Under the pieces are notes generated by a model. The model saw nothing but the letters and a program-made list of their open reading frames with translations, had not been told where the DNA came from and ran no database searches. Both the position numbers and the translations under genes were made by a program. This document shows, in pieces, positions 22,301-35,100 of a stretch of 64,000 nucleotides of DNA; position 1 is the stretch's first letter; each line of letters opens with the position of its first letter. This DNA is from Calycina herbarum (Eukaryota > Ascomycota > Leotiomycetes > Helotiales > Pezizellaceae), in the NCBI GenBank assembly GCA_001414485.1, contig LLEY01000005.1, forward strand, positions 558,001-622,000, read 5' to 3'.

Positions 22301-25300
22301 TGACTAAAAAATAGGATCACGCAACGATAAATTTTCGCTGATTAGAAGTCGCAACCTCTTGATCGCCCTGTAGTTGACCAGCTATTGGATCAAGTAGTGC
22401 TGAACGAAGATCCCGTAACACGTATTCAAGATTCGGATGTATGACTTTGGAAACACACTTCACATGGGAAGCTTCAAAAACGATGCAGAAACGATAAAAA
22501 AACAATGCTTGAAATCCACCTGGTGTTTTTCATCTAACGTCTTTATGAGTTGGAGAAAGTTTTGTACAGTGAACTCGACAGCTTGACAATTAGAATGAGA
22601 AAAGCATAGCCATGAAAAAAAATTCAGGGTCTTTTCCTGGCGGAAGCGCGTTTCCCCTGGAATCAAGTAACGATAAACGATATGTACGGCCAAAATTACT
22701 TGGTTCCGGTCTTCTTAGGCCGGTCCGGCTCTGCTTGGGCAATTTTCATTACTATCCAAGTGAAGAGAAATGCGTCTATTATATGCGACTTATAGCCTAT
22801 TCATTAGCCAGATGGTTGCCTCATCTATTCTTTTTATCTCTATATGGAAGACGCTGAAGGATACCAAAACACCAAAAGAAAAATGATCTGCTAGGTATTT
22901 ACTCGGTTCAAAAAATTTCAATGAAATAAATCACACCAACTTTCTAAACGTACCTCCAATTTGAGGACCAGTGTTGGAGACACAGAATACGGGCGACTTT
23001 CTCAAATTGCAGTGAAATAGGAGAGTTATTGAGGTTCAGAAGATTCAAATTTGACACTACCAGAACCACAACCTGAAGAACCTGAACCCGAGCCGATAAC
23101 CTCTTTGGAGATGGCGAAGGAGAATTAGGATTTGATTGGTGATCGTCCGCTCTCGATGGCTACCTGGAGCCATGTGCAATGAGACACAAGATTGTCGCAA
23201 TCTGGGCAAGGGTATTAGCACCATCTGCTGTGGTTTCTTTTTTTACTGTCATATCCCAAATAACTTTCAAGAATCAAGATCGGGTGTTGTCAATTTGGAG
23301 ACAAGTACCCCCGCCCTGATATTTAGAAAGCCGCCCTCCTACTGTCATCAGCCCGCTTTTTCTTCTTTGTTCACTTCTCAAACAACGCTCACTCCTTTCT
23401 CTTTACCTCAATGTCCTCGAAGCTTGGAGCTTCTGTTGCTCGCCTTTTTATTCACCTAGAGATAATACTTTGTCCCAATTGATGAACTTCTCATCCCCAC
23501 TTCTCGCCCACGGGGTGGTGACTAACAATTTTCTTCTCTGAATGTTCTCTTCCAACATTCCACCAGCATTGATTCTTCGTATGTTCGTGGTATTTTGGTA
23601 ACCAAGTAACCATGAAACTTTCCTTCTTTGAAATAAAGGTGCTTGGGCTAAAACGTCCACGGTCTACCTTTCAAGGTTTGTATGAATATGGATACATCGC
23701 CATTCGGGAATCAGTGAGGGATTTGGTAAAAATTGCTTTAAACTTGGGAGGGGTAGAAAGAAATCCTCCGTGCTGCTAAAAAACAAATTTGTCTTCAAGG
23801 ACCATGGATCCTAATGAAGCTAGTATCAGCTAATGTCATTTCTTATTTCGCTGTCGTAAATTGAGAGGACGTTCATGACTGTGTGAAGATAGTCTTATCA
23901 CAAGTAAAGTTAACTTTATCTTATTCGATAAACTTCCTACCCGTCGGGCGGTTACTGACAATCGTATTGTTTGAATTGTGTGGAATCCTATGTAACTATC
24001 AAGCTTTTGCTTTTTTGATCTTTTAAACTACAAGTTTCAAACACGAGAATGCAAAGCTCCGCAATACAATCCCAAGTTTTCGCTTATGATCTGTGTGTTT
24101 AATTACGATGAAATAAAAAGTAAGAATACATGAAGTTACAACTAAACACGAGAGAGTGTCTGTGAGTTATGCTTCAACCCTAAATCATCACTCAACTCAA
24201 CTCAACTCAACCCGAGCCATGTTTCCAAAACATTCCATTTAGAATCCATAATTAGAATCCATAATTAGAATCCATAATTAGAATCCATAATAAGGTCTCA
24301 TAAAGAAATAAAATCAACAGTACAGTTGGCTTCTTGAAGTTGTTTGTAGTACCATTAGTTGAAATCAATCGAAGTTTATTCTTGGTCTGCTGGACGGAAT
24401 TTTATTGCTTCTGAGGGAGTAGGTAATAACCCGCAGTAAGAAAGTCTTACAATGTGAGGACAAACATGGGGGATGAAACATGCGTAACTTCATTAAACAA
24501 CAAAGGAGTAGGAAGAGTTTTTGTGCATTCACTAAGATGCAAATCAGTATCATCCCTGGGGTATCCTAGTATCTCCGGATCAGTTGCACCTACGAAGCTT
24601 GCATCATCTACTGCCGTTTCTTGTTTTGTTGTTCTAACAGGAGAGGCATTTGCGGCCAATCAAGTTTGCCGTGAAGGAGTAGTAAAGAGGACTCTATCCA
24701 TCGAAAGCAATAGACAGACTAAGGCAGCAAACATTCCAAAATAGACGAATCTTTGTCCTGTTGAGACCCAGGAAATTGAACTGTATGAGTCGAAATCTTG
24801 TGTACTGTACACACGAGCGAAGCATACCTCCCTTGCTTTTAATCCCAGTTGATCAAACGTAGCCTTATTGTGGCTATCAAGTATTTCACACTTATGCGTA
24901 GGCACCCCTATTGGGTGTGGCCTGTACAGCTCAACGATGACCATTAAAAATTGATTGGCAGAAAAGTGGTTATTTGGGACTTTGGAAGTCGTTTGCTTGT
25001 CTTGGAAACGTAGGCTGTTGGAGGCATGGAACGTCTCGAGTACTTGGATTGTGAGGGAAGAAACAAGTTGGGAGGGACAGGTCACAGGGGAGTCTGACCC
25101 AGCCAGACCTTGACAAGGTTTTGAGCTAGTACACTTCGACTTTAGATCGTTCTAGGTAGGTTTCCATGTCTCGCGTCGAGTTTCTGAGTTCATTGACTTC
25201 GGTTTGGGATGGGAGGGAAGGAGCGAGGGAGAGTGAACCCACACTTGTGGTTTCCAACCAAACGGAAGGGCGTTGTCGCTCCATCGCTCTTACCTGGATT

Positions 25301-25745
25301 GAGATAACGCGCGACTAGTTTTTGAGGGCGATTCGTCCTTTCCTTCTCGGAAATTGGAGTGTTCTTGTCTGGTCTCGAGTTGCTGAACTACTGGGGTTTG
25401 CGGTTGTGAAGGAAAGTGCGACTTGGTAGGTGAGCACCCACCAGAGCAAGACTTGTTCAGTCCCAAATAATTACGCAGAGTAAAGGCTCTAGGAGGACAT
25501 GTCGGCCATGAAAAACAGCAACCATTCTAAGCCAATAATGTTTTGTATTATTTATATTGTTTTTGCACTATTGTTATCAGTTTTCGGACTTTCATTTAGT
25601 TATCTGATGCTGATACTGGATCGATGTTCGCACCATGTCTTTGATAGACATGTCAGGTAAATCCCGCAAACCTGGGTCATGATAGTTAGTGGCCCTTCTC
25701 CTGGGCTTTTAAGTTCATTCATATGCGCCAATTCGATGACCTGGA
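19382..25745. other. 6.4-kb gene-poor region between permease and Dus3
   Basis: Only short open frames without domains occur, so no gene is called. The first few hundred bases are the permease promoter and 5' UTR. Longer unsupported frames lie at 20779-21249 (plus, 156 codons) and 24660-25085 (minus, 141 codons, with a hydrophobic segment near its end). Small tandem repeats lie at about 24185-24215 and 24241-24290. The composition is ordinary, not TA-saturated, so this is not a RIP-destroyed transposon. Noncoding RNA genes or long UTRs are possible but unsupported. Confidence 0.5.
24185..24290. repeat. two adjacent simple tandem repeats
   Basis: A CTCAA pentamer is repeated several times at about 24188-24213. 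It is followed 30 bp later by four consecutive copies of a 13-bp unit (AGAATCCATAATT) at about 24241-24290, the last one slightly altered. The tract is noncoding and in the gene-poor region. It would be length-polymorphic, but no function is evident. Confidence 0.8.
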
Positions 25746-28200
25746 TCATCCCTCTGCCTCAATTTCATAACTATTCGACTTGTGTTTTGGCTGAAATCGG
25801 AAGTCCTTATGCGCTTTGCCAAGGTACATCTCACTGCATTGTTGTTAGTAACATCCCAAATCTATGAACCTAGAAGCATACCTGATCTTGACCCAATCCA
25901 GATAGTTATCACTAGCGAGCAAAGTCTCCATCTCGTTTCTCCCTCGATACGCAGGAGGTCTGTCTTGTAGACTTGGCGGCAAGTGCTCTAGAAGACCGAC
26001 TGGGACATAGCGGCAGGCAAAAGAAAGCCACTCGAGAAGAAACTTTCGGGTTGTTCCAACACCGACCTCATCACTTCCCCATGCCTCGAGACCGAATCGA
26101 ACGAACTGCTCGACATAGGCTAGACGCTCTGAGGCGCTCTTGTCGAGATATTGACCCTTTTCAATTTCCTCAAACAGCCAAGGCTTAATAAGAGCTCCTC
26201 TCGCAACCATGACTGAATCCACACCCCCATTCTGAATATCATCGTAATATTGGACGTGTGAGTAGCAATCTCCATTGCCAATAAAGTACATTTTTCCATC
26301 TGGGGCATTAGGAAGTGTACGTGCATCAGGTTCTCGAACCGTATCGGCCAATTGATCCTTTTTATCGTTGTATGATTTGACCAGGGCAGCACACTCGGCA
26401 ATGTAAGACCAATCCGCGCTTTTTGTATATCTTTGCTGTCTGCTTCGTCCGTGTAGGGTAATTGCAGCACAACCAGGAGCTCCAATGCGAGATTGAGACT
26501 CTGTATTTCCAAAAGCCAAACGCTCAATAAGCTTTTGGGCTGTTGGTTTGTTATCTCTCGTTCCAGTGCGAATCTTTGCCGTGATTGGAATTTCTCCAGA
26601 CACTGCATTCATACCACGAATCATTTTTTCCATCTTGGTAGGAGCGTCTAGTAAGGCAGATCCTGCTCCTGTGCGAAAGACCAGATCAATCGGGCATCCA
26701 CAGTTGAGATCTATAACTCGGATATTTGGTATTAACTTCGACAGTACTTCTGTAGCCTTGAGGGCTCCTTGGGGCTTGTTTGCCGATATTTGTACGCCGA
26801 ATTTGAGATCCTTGGAATTGTCATATCCCTGAACAACCGATTTAGGGGTGTATCTTGGTGGGGAAATCTCGCTTTCGTGTGCTTTCATTAGTGCCCACTC
26901 TGGCCTAAGGCCTTGGATCAGTGGCAAACTCATTGCCATTTCCGAATAAGTCAATTGAGCGCCAAGTCCTACACACAACCGTCTGAAAGGAAGATTCCCT
27001 TGAGTCGTAAGAGGGGCGAGAACTGGAGTTTCCGGGCCGAAATAAATTCTTCGCTTTTCGGATGGTAAAAAGGGAGGCTCTACAAATTGAGCTCTGTTTT
27101 CCTCTTTTTGCTCCTCGGATTCATCTTTTTTTGCGTGGTGGATCTTCTCCATGAATCTTGAATCCTTCTCTATCCAATCGAGCCACGCCTCTGACTTGTC
27201 TAATTTCGTTCTCTTTTTTGCCAAATCCTGCTTCTCTTTAGCTGTCGCAACCTACAATGGTTGTTAGTATGCGAACATGTGCTTAGAATAGTGCTCAGGC
27301 GCAGGGTGTTTGCTCACGTTAAAAACGCCCTTTCGATTTTCGTCATCGCCCTCTTGCTTCGCCGCATTCTCGTCCTCTATCAGAACCAATTCTTTTCGAC
27401 CATCTTCCCTCTCAATTTCCTTGGAATGACTTCCCACAAAACGACATTTCCATCCAGCGTGACATCGACCGTTGACCTCCCAGACTGGACATTTCGCATT
27501 GAATGTTGTCAAATCTTCACTCTTGCCCTTTGCTAAATACTCTCTCAGATTGTGTGACGCTTTGCATTTTTCACCGAATTGGCAAGGCTTCGGCGAGAAT
27601 TCATTGGCGGTGGCTACGGTATTGCAAAGTTTGATAGCATCGTACCAGGAACCAAACTTGCGATCCTTGTTTTGTCCCTTGGCTTTTCCCTTTTTTCCAC
27701 CTCCGTTATCCCTTGAATCACGAGAGGATCGTCCTTCGGCTTCGTCATCGCCAGCGGGGCCAAGGTTTGTGGTCGTCGCAGATCGTTTGAATGTGTCAAT
27801 GAGATACCTGGCTTAGTTAGCACAAAAAGCTATAAACCGAACTCCAGAGCAATTTCTTGAGGAAGACTCACTCAGCTTTCACCATTGCAATTCCTCTGAC
27901 CTTATCCCGACTATCAACCTTAGGGGCATCTTCCTTCATCAGCTCGTCCTTCGACTCGTCCTTGGGCTCTTCTATTCTGACTCTTTTTGGTGCATGCGTT
28001 TCTCCTGATGGTTGGTTTCCATATTCCGTCCCAGATTTCGTAGTCTTTTCAGTTTTTAAGATGGCAGATTCTTCTGGTAAAACTGTCTGCGACGCATGCA
28101 ATTCCTCTGGGGACACTTCTGCTGGTCTCTTGGATGGCGCATCGGGGGCTGTAGCAGTAGGTGGGGCAATTGCCTCGATATTTTCTTGCGCTTCCGCCAT
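25746..28200 (-). CDS. DUS3: tRNA-dihydrouridine(47) synthase, Dus3 type
   Basis: Four exons on the minus strand: 28200-27872, 27807-27318, 27251-25882 and 25833-25746, with introns of 64, 66 and 48 nt. Total 758 residues, normal for fungal Dus3. Order: a low-complexity acidic/basic N-terminus; two CCCH zinc fingers ([11 protein letters not shown], then [26 protein letters not shown] spacing); then the TIM-barrel flavoenzyme domain starting at [17 protein letters not shown]. The catalytic Cys sits in DLNCGCPID, and FMN/tRNA-binding blocks IGNGDCYS and [18 protein letters not shown] are intact. The enzyme reduces uridine 47 in the variable loop of cytosolic tRNAs using FMN and NADPH; the zinc fingers are Dus3-specific. 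The tail ends in [16 protein letters not shown]. It is divergent from the kelch gene, sharing an 853-bp spacer. Nothing looks broken. Confidence 0.96.
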
Positions 28201-29053
28201 CGCGATGCCCTTCTAATCAAGAAACAAAGGCCCTGGGCAATTGGCAATTGGCAGATAAGGTAGACGTTGAATTGAGCAGTTGTAGTTGAAGTTGAGTTGG
28301 AAGATCCCCTCACTTTTTTTTAAAGAGCTTATCGTTTATCTTAGCGTTCACCAGGGGCCCTTTCCCTGACAAAAAGCGGCAGTGAATAGCTCTCGTTATT
28401 CCGTATAAGTGAGTATTAAATACGATTATTCTAAAAGATTTAGTAGGAACTCTTCCAGTTTTTAAGCTTTCGAGTGGATAACTTGAAATCTCCTGGAACA
28501 AGTAGAGCGAGCGCCAAGAGTACTTGAGTGTTTACTGCCGCTTTTATTATCCAACAGGAGAGAGACCCCTCCCGCTGGACTGGCGAGTCCTTGAGAGTCT
28601 CCGCCCCTTTTCTTTTTGGTTGCATCCATGGCCGCCCAGGTACAGTATCACCCCCGCATATTACATGTCACCTTACAGAGTAAACAAATCGACTCTGGAA
28701 CCAAGTCTGAATAACTTCAGCAATTGCCGTTTTGGGAAAGAGGCTTGCCACTGCCGCTCTCCGATGTGCACTCGATTGCCAGAGATGGATGATGCAGGCC
28801 CGCAGATCGCTTGAAACCCAGCCAGAACCTTGGACAGGGGCGGACATTGCCCATCAAAGTTCATGCGCCAGCAACCCAACCTAACTCGACCTTCAATCAA
28901 ACTCCTGGACCACCTGGACCACCCTCGCTTCTTAACAAACACCCGCCATTCTCTTTGCTCTGGACGTTGCTGCAGGCCCGACGCTTGAACGGACAATGAG
29001 AAGCACGAGCTCCTACTTCAGCTCCAGCTCACGATCCACCAGGCGCATCCACA
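28201..29053. promoter_or_regulatory. divergent promoter region between Dus3 and the kelch gene
   Basis: This 853-bp spacer separates two genes transcribed away from each other, so both promoters should lie here. No TATA box or known operator could be assigned. Short open frames on both strands have no domain and are not called as genes. Confidence 0.6.
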
Positions 29054-30655
29054 ATGGCTGATTCGCAAAAATCCGAGAGAGAGAGAAGACCTTCCATCAA
29101 GACTGGAAAACTGGTCCGCTCGCAGAAGATTATCCAGCTGTCGCCTTCTGACACCAGACCACCAGATATCCCAGAGGATTCCGAGCCACCGCGAGATGCA
29201 CGAGAGCATCATACCCCCAACCGCAGCCATACGCCAGGACATCTCTCGACCAAGAGCCAGGACCGGCGGAAGAAGGCATCGGAACTGGCCTTGCGTCAAC
29301 GCTCGCAGTCACTCCAAACACAGAAGGAGGAATCTCACGAGTCCCCCAAAGCGGTCAGGTCGCCGTCGACTCATACTAGCAATGGAAGTGGCAGAGCAAC
29401 ACCACGAGCGGAGAAGAGAGCGGACAACCCCCTCTCTCTGCCCGTTTCTAGTAACTCTGCTCCCCCTTCGTCGCACGCAGCATCAATAGCCTCACGTCCA
29501 ATAAACCTGCGTTCCACATCTGCAATAGCAGCCAAACCAAAGCTCCCCGAAGGCACACCATCTCCCACACCTGCACGAAATGTTACTCCAGCTCAACGTC
29601 CTGCACGCGGTCCCCACGTTGCCTTTCCACCTCTACCCGATCCGAAGACAGCACCAGATGTGCAACCTGCTCCTGCAAGTGGCATGTACTGGTCGCGTGC
29701 CCCGGTTTCCGGAGCTCCTCATACATCCCTTCGAGCACATACGAGTACATTGATTGGGTCAAATATCTACATATTTGGTGGTTGTGATTCTCGGAGTTGT
29801 TTCAACGAATTATATGTCCTGGATGCAGACGCATTCTACTTTTCAAGCCCCTTTGTTTGTGGGGAAATACCTGTGCCTTTACGAGCAATGACATGTACAG
29901 CAGTGGGTAAGAAATTGGTGGTCTTTGGAGGGGGTGATGGACCAGCCTATTATAATGATGTTTATGTACTGGATACCGTCAACTTCAGGTGGAGCAAACC
30001 GAACATAGGGGGAGACCGGCAGCCAAGCAAACGAAGAGCCCACACAGCGTGTTTATACCGGAATGGAATATACGTTTTCGGGGGAGGAGATGGAGTTCGT
30101 GCCCTGAACGATGTGTGGAGACTTGATGTTGCGGACACCAATAAAATGTCGTGGAAACTCATCTCGGCCCCCTCGTCCGCTTCATCAGAGGACAAAACGA
30201 AACCCAAGGCTCGAGGATATCACACTGCCAACATGGTTGGTAGCAAGCTTATTATATTTGGTGGATCAGATGGCGGGGAATGTTTCCGAGATGTATGGGT
30301 ATTTGATGTTGAAACGCTTACCTTCTCATCGGTACACATTCCCCTGTCATATCCACGACTATCGCATACGGCTACCATTGTCGGATCATACCTCTTTGTC
30401 ATAGGAGGTCACGACGGAGTCGAATATTCGAACGAAGTGTTACTTTTAAATCTAGTAACAATGGTTTGGGACAAACGCAAAATCTACGGAATACCCCCTA
30501 AACCTCGAGGTTACCACGGAGCCGTACTACACGATAGTCGACTTGTCGTTATAGGTGGTTTCGATGGGGGAGAAGTATTTGGTGACGTACAAGTTTTGGA
30601 GTTGGCAGTTCATGCGTATTATAGCCAGATTAGTCATTTTAGCATCGATGTTTAG
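29054..30655 (+). CDS. kelch-repeat beta-propeller protein
   Basis: A single uninterrupted frame of 533 residues. Residues 1 to about 205 are Ser/Pro/Arg-rich and probably disordered (REHHTPNRSHTPGH, TPSPTPARNVTPAQR). From about 215 onward lie six kelch blades, each with the diagnostic hydrophobic stretch and double Gly: IYIFGGCD, LVVFGGGD, IYVFGGGD, LIIFGGSD, LFVIGGHD and LVVIGGFD, spaced about 50-56 residues and paired with downstream Tyr and Trp residues. Kelch propellers bind partner proteins; the arrangement resembles the fungal Tea1/Ral2-type group used in polarity and signalling, but I cannot assign an orthologue. No BTB, F-box or catalytic domain is present. The start is supported by an ATG in good context and the lack of upstream coding. 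The C-terminus HAYYSQISHFSIDV is short, without the coiled coil of Tea1. Confidence 0.9.
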   Translation: MADSQKSERERRPSIKTGKLVRSQKIIQLSPSDTRPPDIPEDSEPPRDAREHHTPNRSHTPGHLSTKSQDRRKKASELALRQRSQSLQTQKEESHESPKAVRSPSTHTSNGSGRATPRAEKRADNPLSLPVSSNSAPPSSHAASIASRPINLRSTSAIAAKPKLPEGTPSPTPARNVTPAQRPARGPHVAFPPLPDPKTAPDVQPAPASGMYWSRAPVSGAPHTSLRAHTSTLIGSNIYIFGGCDSRSCFNELYVLDADAFYFSSPFVCGEIPVPLRAMTCTAVGKKLVVFGGGDGPAYYNDVYVLDTVNFRWSKPNIGGDRQPSKRRAHTACLYRNGIYVFGGGDGVRALNDVWRLDVADTNKMSWKLISAPSSASSEDKTKPKARGYHTANMVGSKLIIFGGSDGGECFRDVWVFDVETLTFSSVHIPLSYPRLSHTATIVGSYLFVIGGHDGVEYSNEVLLLNLVTMVWDKRKIYGIPPKPRGYHGAVLHDSRLVVIGGFDGGEVFGDVQVLELAVHAYYSQISHFSIDV

Positions 30656-31199
30656 TATGGGCATACCGCGGGTGGTTTCCTTAGGATTTCCAAAAGATCT
30701 TGGTGTTGGCGGAGCGAGCGAGCGTTGGTGGTCTGGTCTACTTTATGCTTTTATGATGTTATGACTTGATATGAGATTAGTTGTGTACATACCCAGGTAC
30801 TACCAAGTAGCCAAAAGACATATTTGGTATTGTGATAAATAGTGTAAAAGAGAAAATCAAGTTGGAATTATTTATCAAGTTGAGGCGCTGTTTTTTTGGA
30901 TTTTGATTTTGATTTATACATTGAGAGATGTTCTTTTCTGATCCGTAATTAAGCACGCCCCGGTATTCCCAAACTCCAAAAACAGTATCTATGTGCTGTA
31001 CAACAACAGTCCCCTTGATGTGACTCCAATTCAGCCATCGCAATGCAGCAAATCAAACTCCTTTTCTTCTCCCCCAGTGCTTCTACACCTTCAAAGAAGG
31101 CTTCGTCAACTTGATCTCTCTTTGCTCCAAAAACAAGCCTCTGATTATCAGAATAAACTGAACCCAAAAATTCAATTGACCCCCATTCAATTGACCCCC
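30656..31199. other. convergent 3' intergenic region
   Basis: This lies between the stop codons of the plus-strand kelch gene and the minus-strand Rcf2-like gene, so it holds both 3' UTRs. It is AT-rich. A 13-bp sequence (AATTGACCCCCAT/CAATTGACCCCCT type) is duplicated in tandem at about 31172-31200, just beyond the Rcf2 stop. Otherwise nothing is seen. Confidence 0.6.
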
Positions 31200-32129
31200 T
31201 CATGCCGATTTCTCGGATGCCGGTTTCGAGGAAGACTTATGTGAAGCCTCCTCAGCCTTAACAGCATTCTTTCTCGCGGCAATCTTTCGCTCCTCGGAAG
31301 CAACCATATCTAAACCAAAATAGTCAGCAGCCATTTCCAAAATTCTAGAGCATCAAGACAGATACATACCTCTCCACAGATCCTCTCCTTGGTAAGCCTC
31401 ATGATGTATCCTCTTCTCAATCATATGCTTATGCTCTGGATCATCAGGATCCAGAACCATGACACTCTCCCACCTCCCCTTGCCCTTCTTCGCATCAGAC
31501 GTCTCAAACATCGCCGTCGCCACCAAGACCGCCAGTGTCAAACCCTGCGCATAAACTCTTGCTTGCACCAGCTTCTGCGCCCCAGTAAGGTATTTATTCC
31601 TTGATACCAGACCGAAAGCGATACCCATTGAAGCTGCCCATGAGGCTGTAACGATTGGATAACGGTTCTCTCGACCCCATTCTTTTGCTTTCTCGAGCGT
31701 GGTTTGGTTTGCGAGAGAGGCGTCTAGAGCTTGGGACGAGGAATCTTTGTAGAAGTTCTCGGGGTGCGTCGTCGCTTGGTAGGCGCGGGATGCACGATCT
31801 GCCGTGATGATGGCGGAGAAGGTTCCCGAAGAGGTTATTAGGAAGGCTTTTAGGGGGATGGTGAGTTGGCGGAAGGTGGGGAAGCGTTTGTGGGATGCGA
31901 TGACTACTCCTGCGCCCTGTGGTTGAGTGTTAGCTTGCTATCTTTGAAGATGAGGGGAGGGATTGCGATTGAGCTTGAGCGTGATGGAGGGGTTGTGAAG
32001 AGCTTGGATAAGAGGTATTGGGATTCGGGCGGTACTTACGACTATCAAACCGACGAGTCCTCCTGTGATTCCTCCTTTTAAGGTGGCATTGTAATGGGCA
32101 GCCTCTTCTTCCTTGGTGAGAATCTTCAT
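31200..32129 (-). CDS. RCF2: respiratory supercomplex factor 2-like (HIG1-domain) protein
   Basis: Three exons on the minus strand: 32129-32040, 31916-31370 and 31309-31200, with introns of 123 and 60 nt, all GT/AG and frame-keeping. The product is 248 residues (yeast Rcf2 is about 224). The N-terminus MKILTKEEEAAHYNATLKGG leads into a Gly-rich membrane segment (GGLVGLIV, then GAGVVIAS), a second membrane pair (GAQKLVQARVYAQGLTLAVLVATAM) matching the HIG1 region with its QxRxxxQ motif, and a charged tail with KAEEASHKSSSKPASEKSA. Rcf2 is a mitochondrial inner-membrane protein that assists assembly of complex III-IV supercomplexes and regulates cytochrome c oxidase. The family call comes from the length, the N-terminal pattern and the QARVYAQ motif. 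Confidence 0.85.
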
Positions 32130-35100
32130 GTTGACGGTTGTGCTGATGAAAAGCGCTTGGGGGTTTTGCGGTGGCTAAAGAGCTTCGAAAATGCTTTAGA
32201 TGCTTTGTTTACTGACCAGGAATACAGGCGAAGTACTTAAATATGGAGCGGAATCTTATCCCGGTTTTTGGTGGTGTTCAATCGTATGTTAGTGGTCGTA
32301 CGTTCGTCGTTGATGCGCCTCAAAAATTGGTGGTTCGGGATTTGTAGCTTATTTGCGGGTCTCGATTGAATCCTTTGCGTGTTGGTTGATTGATGTACAA
32401 CAAAAAGTAAGTGGCAAGAAACAGCGACTTCTTGAAATTATATATGGAATCGCAATTGTTTGAATGACGAGAAAATCCGATTTGCTTCGTCAGGTTTTTT
32501 GGGTCTCTGGCGGAGATGCATCAACTCGTACGCTGGTAGTAAGCTCCTTGCAGACAAATCACTGACATCATCCGGGATTTCAGCAGGCAATTGAGATCCC
32601 GAAGCATCTCCAGCACATGCCGAGCGTAGGCGAGCTGCGATTCCGACTTGTTTTCTCGAGAAGGTACAAGTTGCGAAGCTTTTCCTCGTAGGGAGAAATG
32701 AAAATTTGAAATGAAGAGGACACGAGGACGGGTTATTTGAATCGTGGTTATTAATCGCGTCTCAAATAATTGTTCGTTCGCTTTTGGTCGTCGTGATGTC
32801 CAACTCGGAAGATGCGACCGTTCTTGAATCACGCAAGTGAAAATCTCGACTTTCATTTCTTCGTGGTCTTTTTTGACGGCCTTTCTCGTGTCTGTATTTG
32901 CGGGCGTGGTCTTGTCTTTCTGCTTTTAAGTTGAGATCGTTTTGCTCTCAAGGAGGGGACGATAAGGGGTTGTTTCCCTCTCAAATCTTCAATTTACGAG
33001 ACAACCGTTCACTCTTGTTTTGTTATGTATACTATCCAAGACGATTGTAGTTATTGCGCGAAAGGGATTAGAAGAACCTGAAGGAACACCTTGGGTTCCC
33101 CTGAGCCTTCTCAATAACTAACTACGATTGTCCGAGATTTTAAAGTAACCGTGGGAGAGGGTATCACGAAGGAAAACCGGCGGAGAAGAATTTCTTTATG
33201 ACACAGGTTCTACATAACTTGAGACTCTAAGAATCTCCGATTCTGAGACTCTCCGGCCATGAAATGGAGTCCCCCGTGCGACATATCAAGCTACCTGCAA
33301 ATTTACACATTTTGTCTCGTCTCCTCGCTTTGCAACTTTTACCTTTTAGCTTTTTAAAACAAATCTGTTAGAGATTAAGAAGAAACTCAGAATTTTAGTT
33401 TATCGCTCTTCAACTTCTTTCCGTATCTTCCTCAAACCACCCGTGAGTATTCAGAAGTAACGAGAGGGGAGGAACAAAGACCGAATCTCTTACTTATTTT
33501 TACACTTAGTTTCTCAAGCGATACATGTGGCCTACTAGGTAAAGAAGGATTATATAATATACTAGAAGTCCTTGGCGTGCTCGTCATGGCTGAACAGAAA
33601 GGAAGTTGTGTATGATCGAAAACTTCCTTACTTGAAAGGAGCCATTGACTCGGAGGATGACGGATAAGAACTTCGTTTTTCGCGTACTTGTCATTATTTT
33701 GTGCACGACAGATATGACTTTGGCACTTTGTTCTACCTCGAGCTTTTCTTTTGCTCAATTTACTGTCGATTGTGATTTTATTGTTGAGATTCCTTTATCC
33801 TTCTCGTGTTTTTACACCACATTCAGTTATTCACAACTCCCCTCATAACTCTAAAATCTCAGTGTATAAAAATACAGTCTTGGAAGGGAGAGGAGGAACA
33901 GTGACCCCGTCGCAGTCAAAACAAACTTGTTCAGAGGTTGTCTACAAACTCCATATTCGTTAACCCCGTTTTCTCTTGAACATATTTATTTAATCAGGCG
34001 GCTTTCGATCTCTCGAGCTTGTTGTGGAGGGTTCTCTGCATTCTGTGGAGTGGGTATTTCGTATAGCATCTTTTTTTAATTCTCGAAGGTACGAGGAAGT
34101 AGACGAGTGAAGAAGGGATGATAGTGATAGTGATAGTCTTCTAACAAGACCCCTTTTTGGAGAAGAGAAGGGTTGAAATCTTGAAGGGGAAAGAGGTTGA
34201 CTTAAACAAAGAGCCAAACCTAAATCTCTCATCTCCATTTATTGAAATTCTCAGCAGATGGAATAATCAGAGGGTCAAGTCATCGCAGACAAAATTCAAC
34301 GATCGCAAAGACAACCCCCGCGGGATCCTTAGTATATCCAGAAGATTTAAATTGTCCGATATGAAGAACTCCAATTATGGAAGAGAAGACAGGATTTGGT
34401 GCAAGGATATGACGGGTCTCATGACTGGTTGTGTAAAGAGGTCCGGAAGTAAGTTTCATTTGCAATTTGGACAGTGACCTAAATATCGCGTATGGGTATA
34501 TGGTCGATCATTCGCTTGAAGTTGAGATAGGTCTTCGAGACTGAATGTAGACTGCTTGAGTGTAATTATCTATCTTCTTGTTACAATCTACTCTCCCCAT
34601 CCTTTCCCTTCTTGCGCTGCCACCGTCCATTGGGTACTCCCCGGGAGACAAAGCTAGACACAAACCCTTTTGCTTTTCACCCGTCGAAATCAACTCAAAC
34701 GAGTAAGGTTCGAATCAGCATGAAATCAAAGTAACAATGAGAGAATGACCTCTCAATATATCTGAGTACTGAGTAGCTTAACCCCGTTGCATATGCAATA
34801 CCCTTTCCCTTAATTTTATGGTAGTAACTTCACAAGTCACAATGTACAAGTCACAACTCATGGGCTCATCAAATGTGAAAAGCAAGAAAGAATATGAGCT
34901 TGGCTTATACAGCAGATGATTAGAACCTTATGTCATCACTATTTATCTAAGAACATTACAAAACACCTTTTCGCTCTGATGTGATGATGTAATGATCGCA
35001 TATATAGATTTCATCATCTCATGAGCTTAGCTTTTTCAAGTGTAGTTTTCGTTTCTTTAGATAGGTAGTAGTACTACCCAAGTTAGATAGTAGTCCTACC

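Noticed and set aside
24660..25085. 141-codon minus-strand frame with one hydrophobic segment
   Set aside because: No homology recognised and a possible internal intron gives no better protein; not enough support.
34700..34730. Possible tRNA B box (GGTTCGAATC)
   Set aside because: The flanking bases do not form a T arm, and no A box or acceptor stem was found upstream; no tRNA gene could be supported anywhere in the window.
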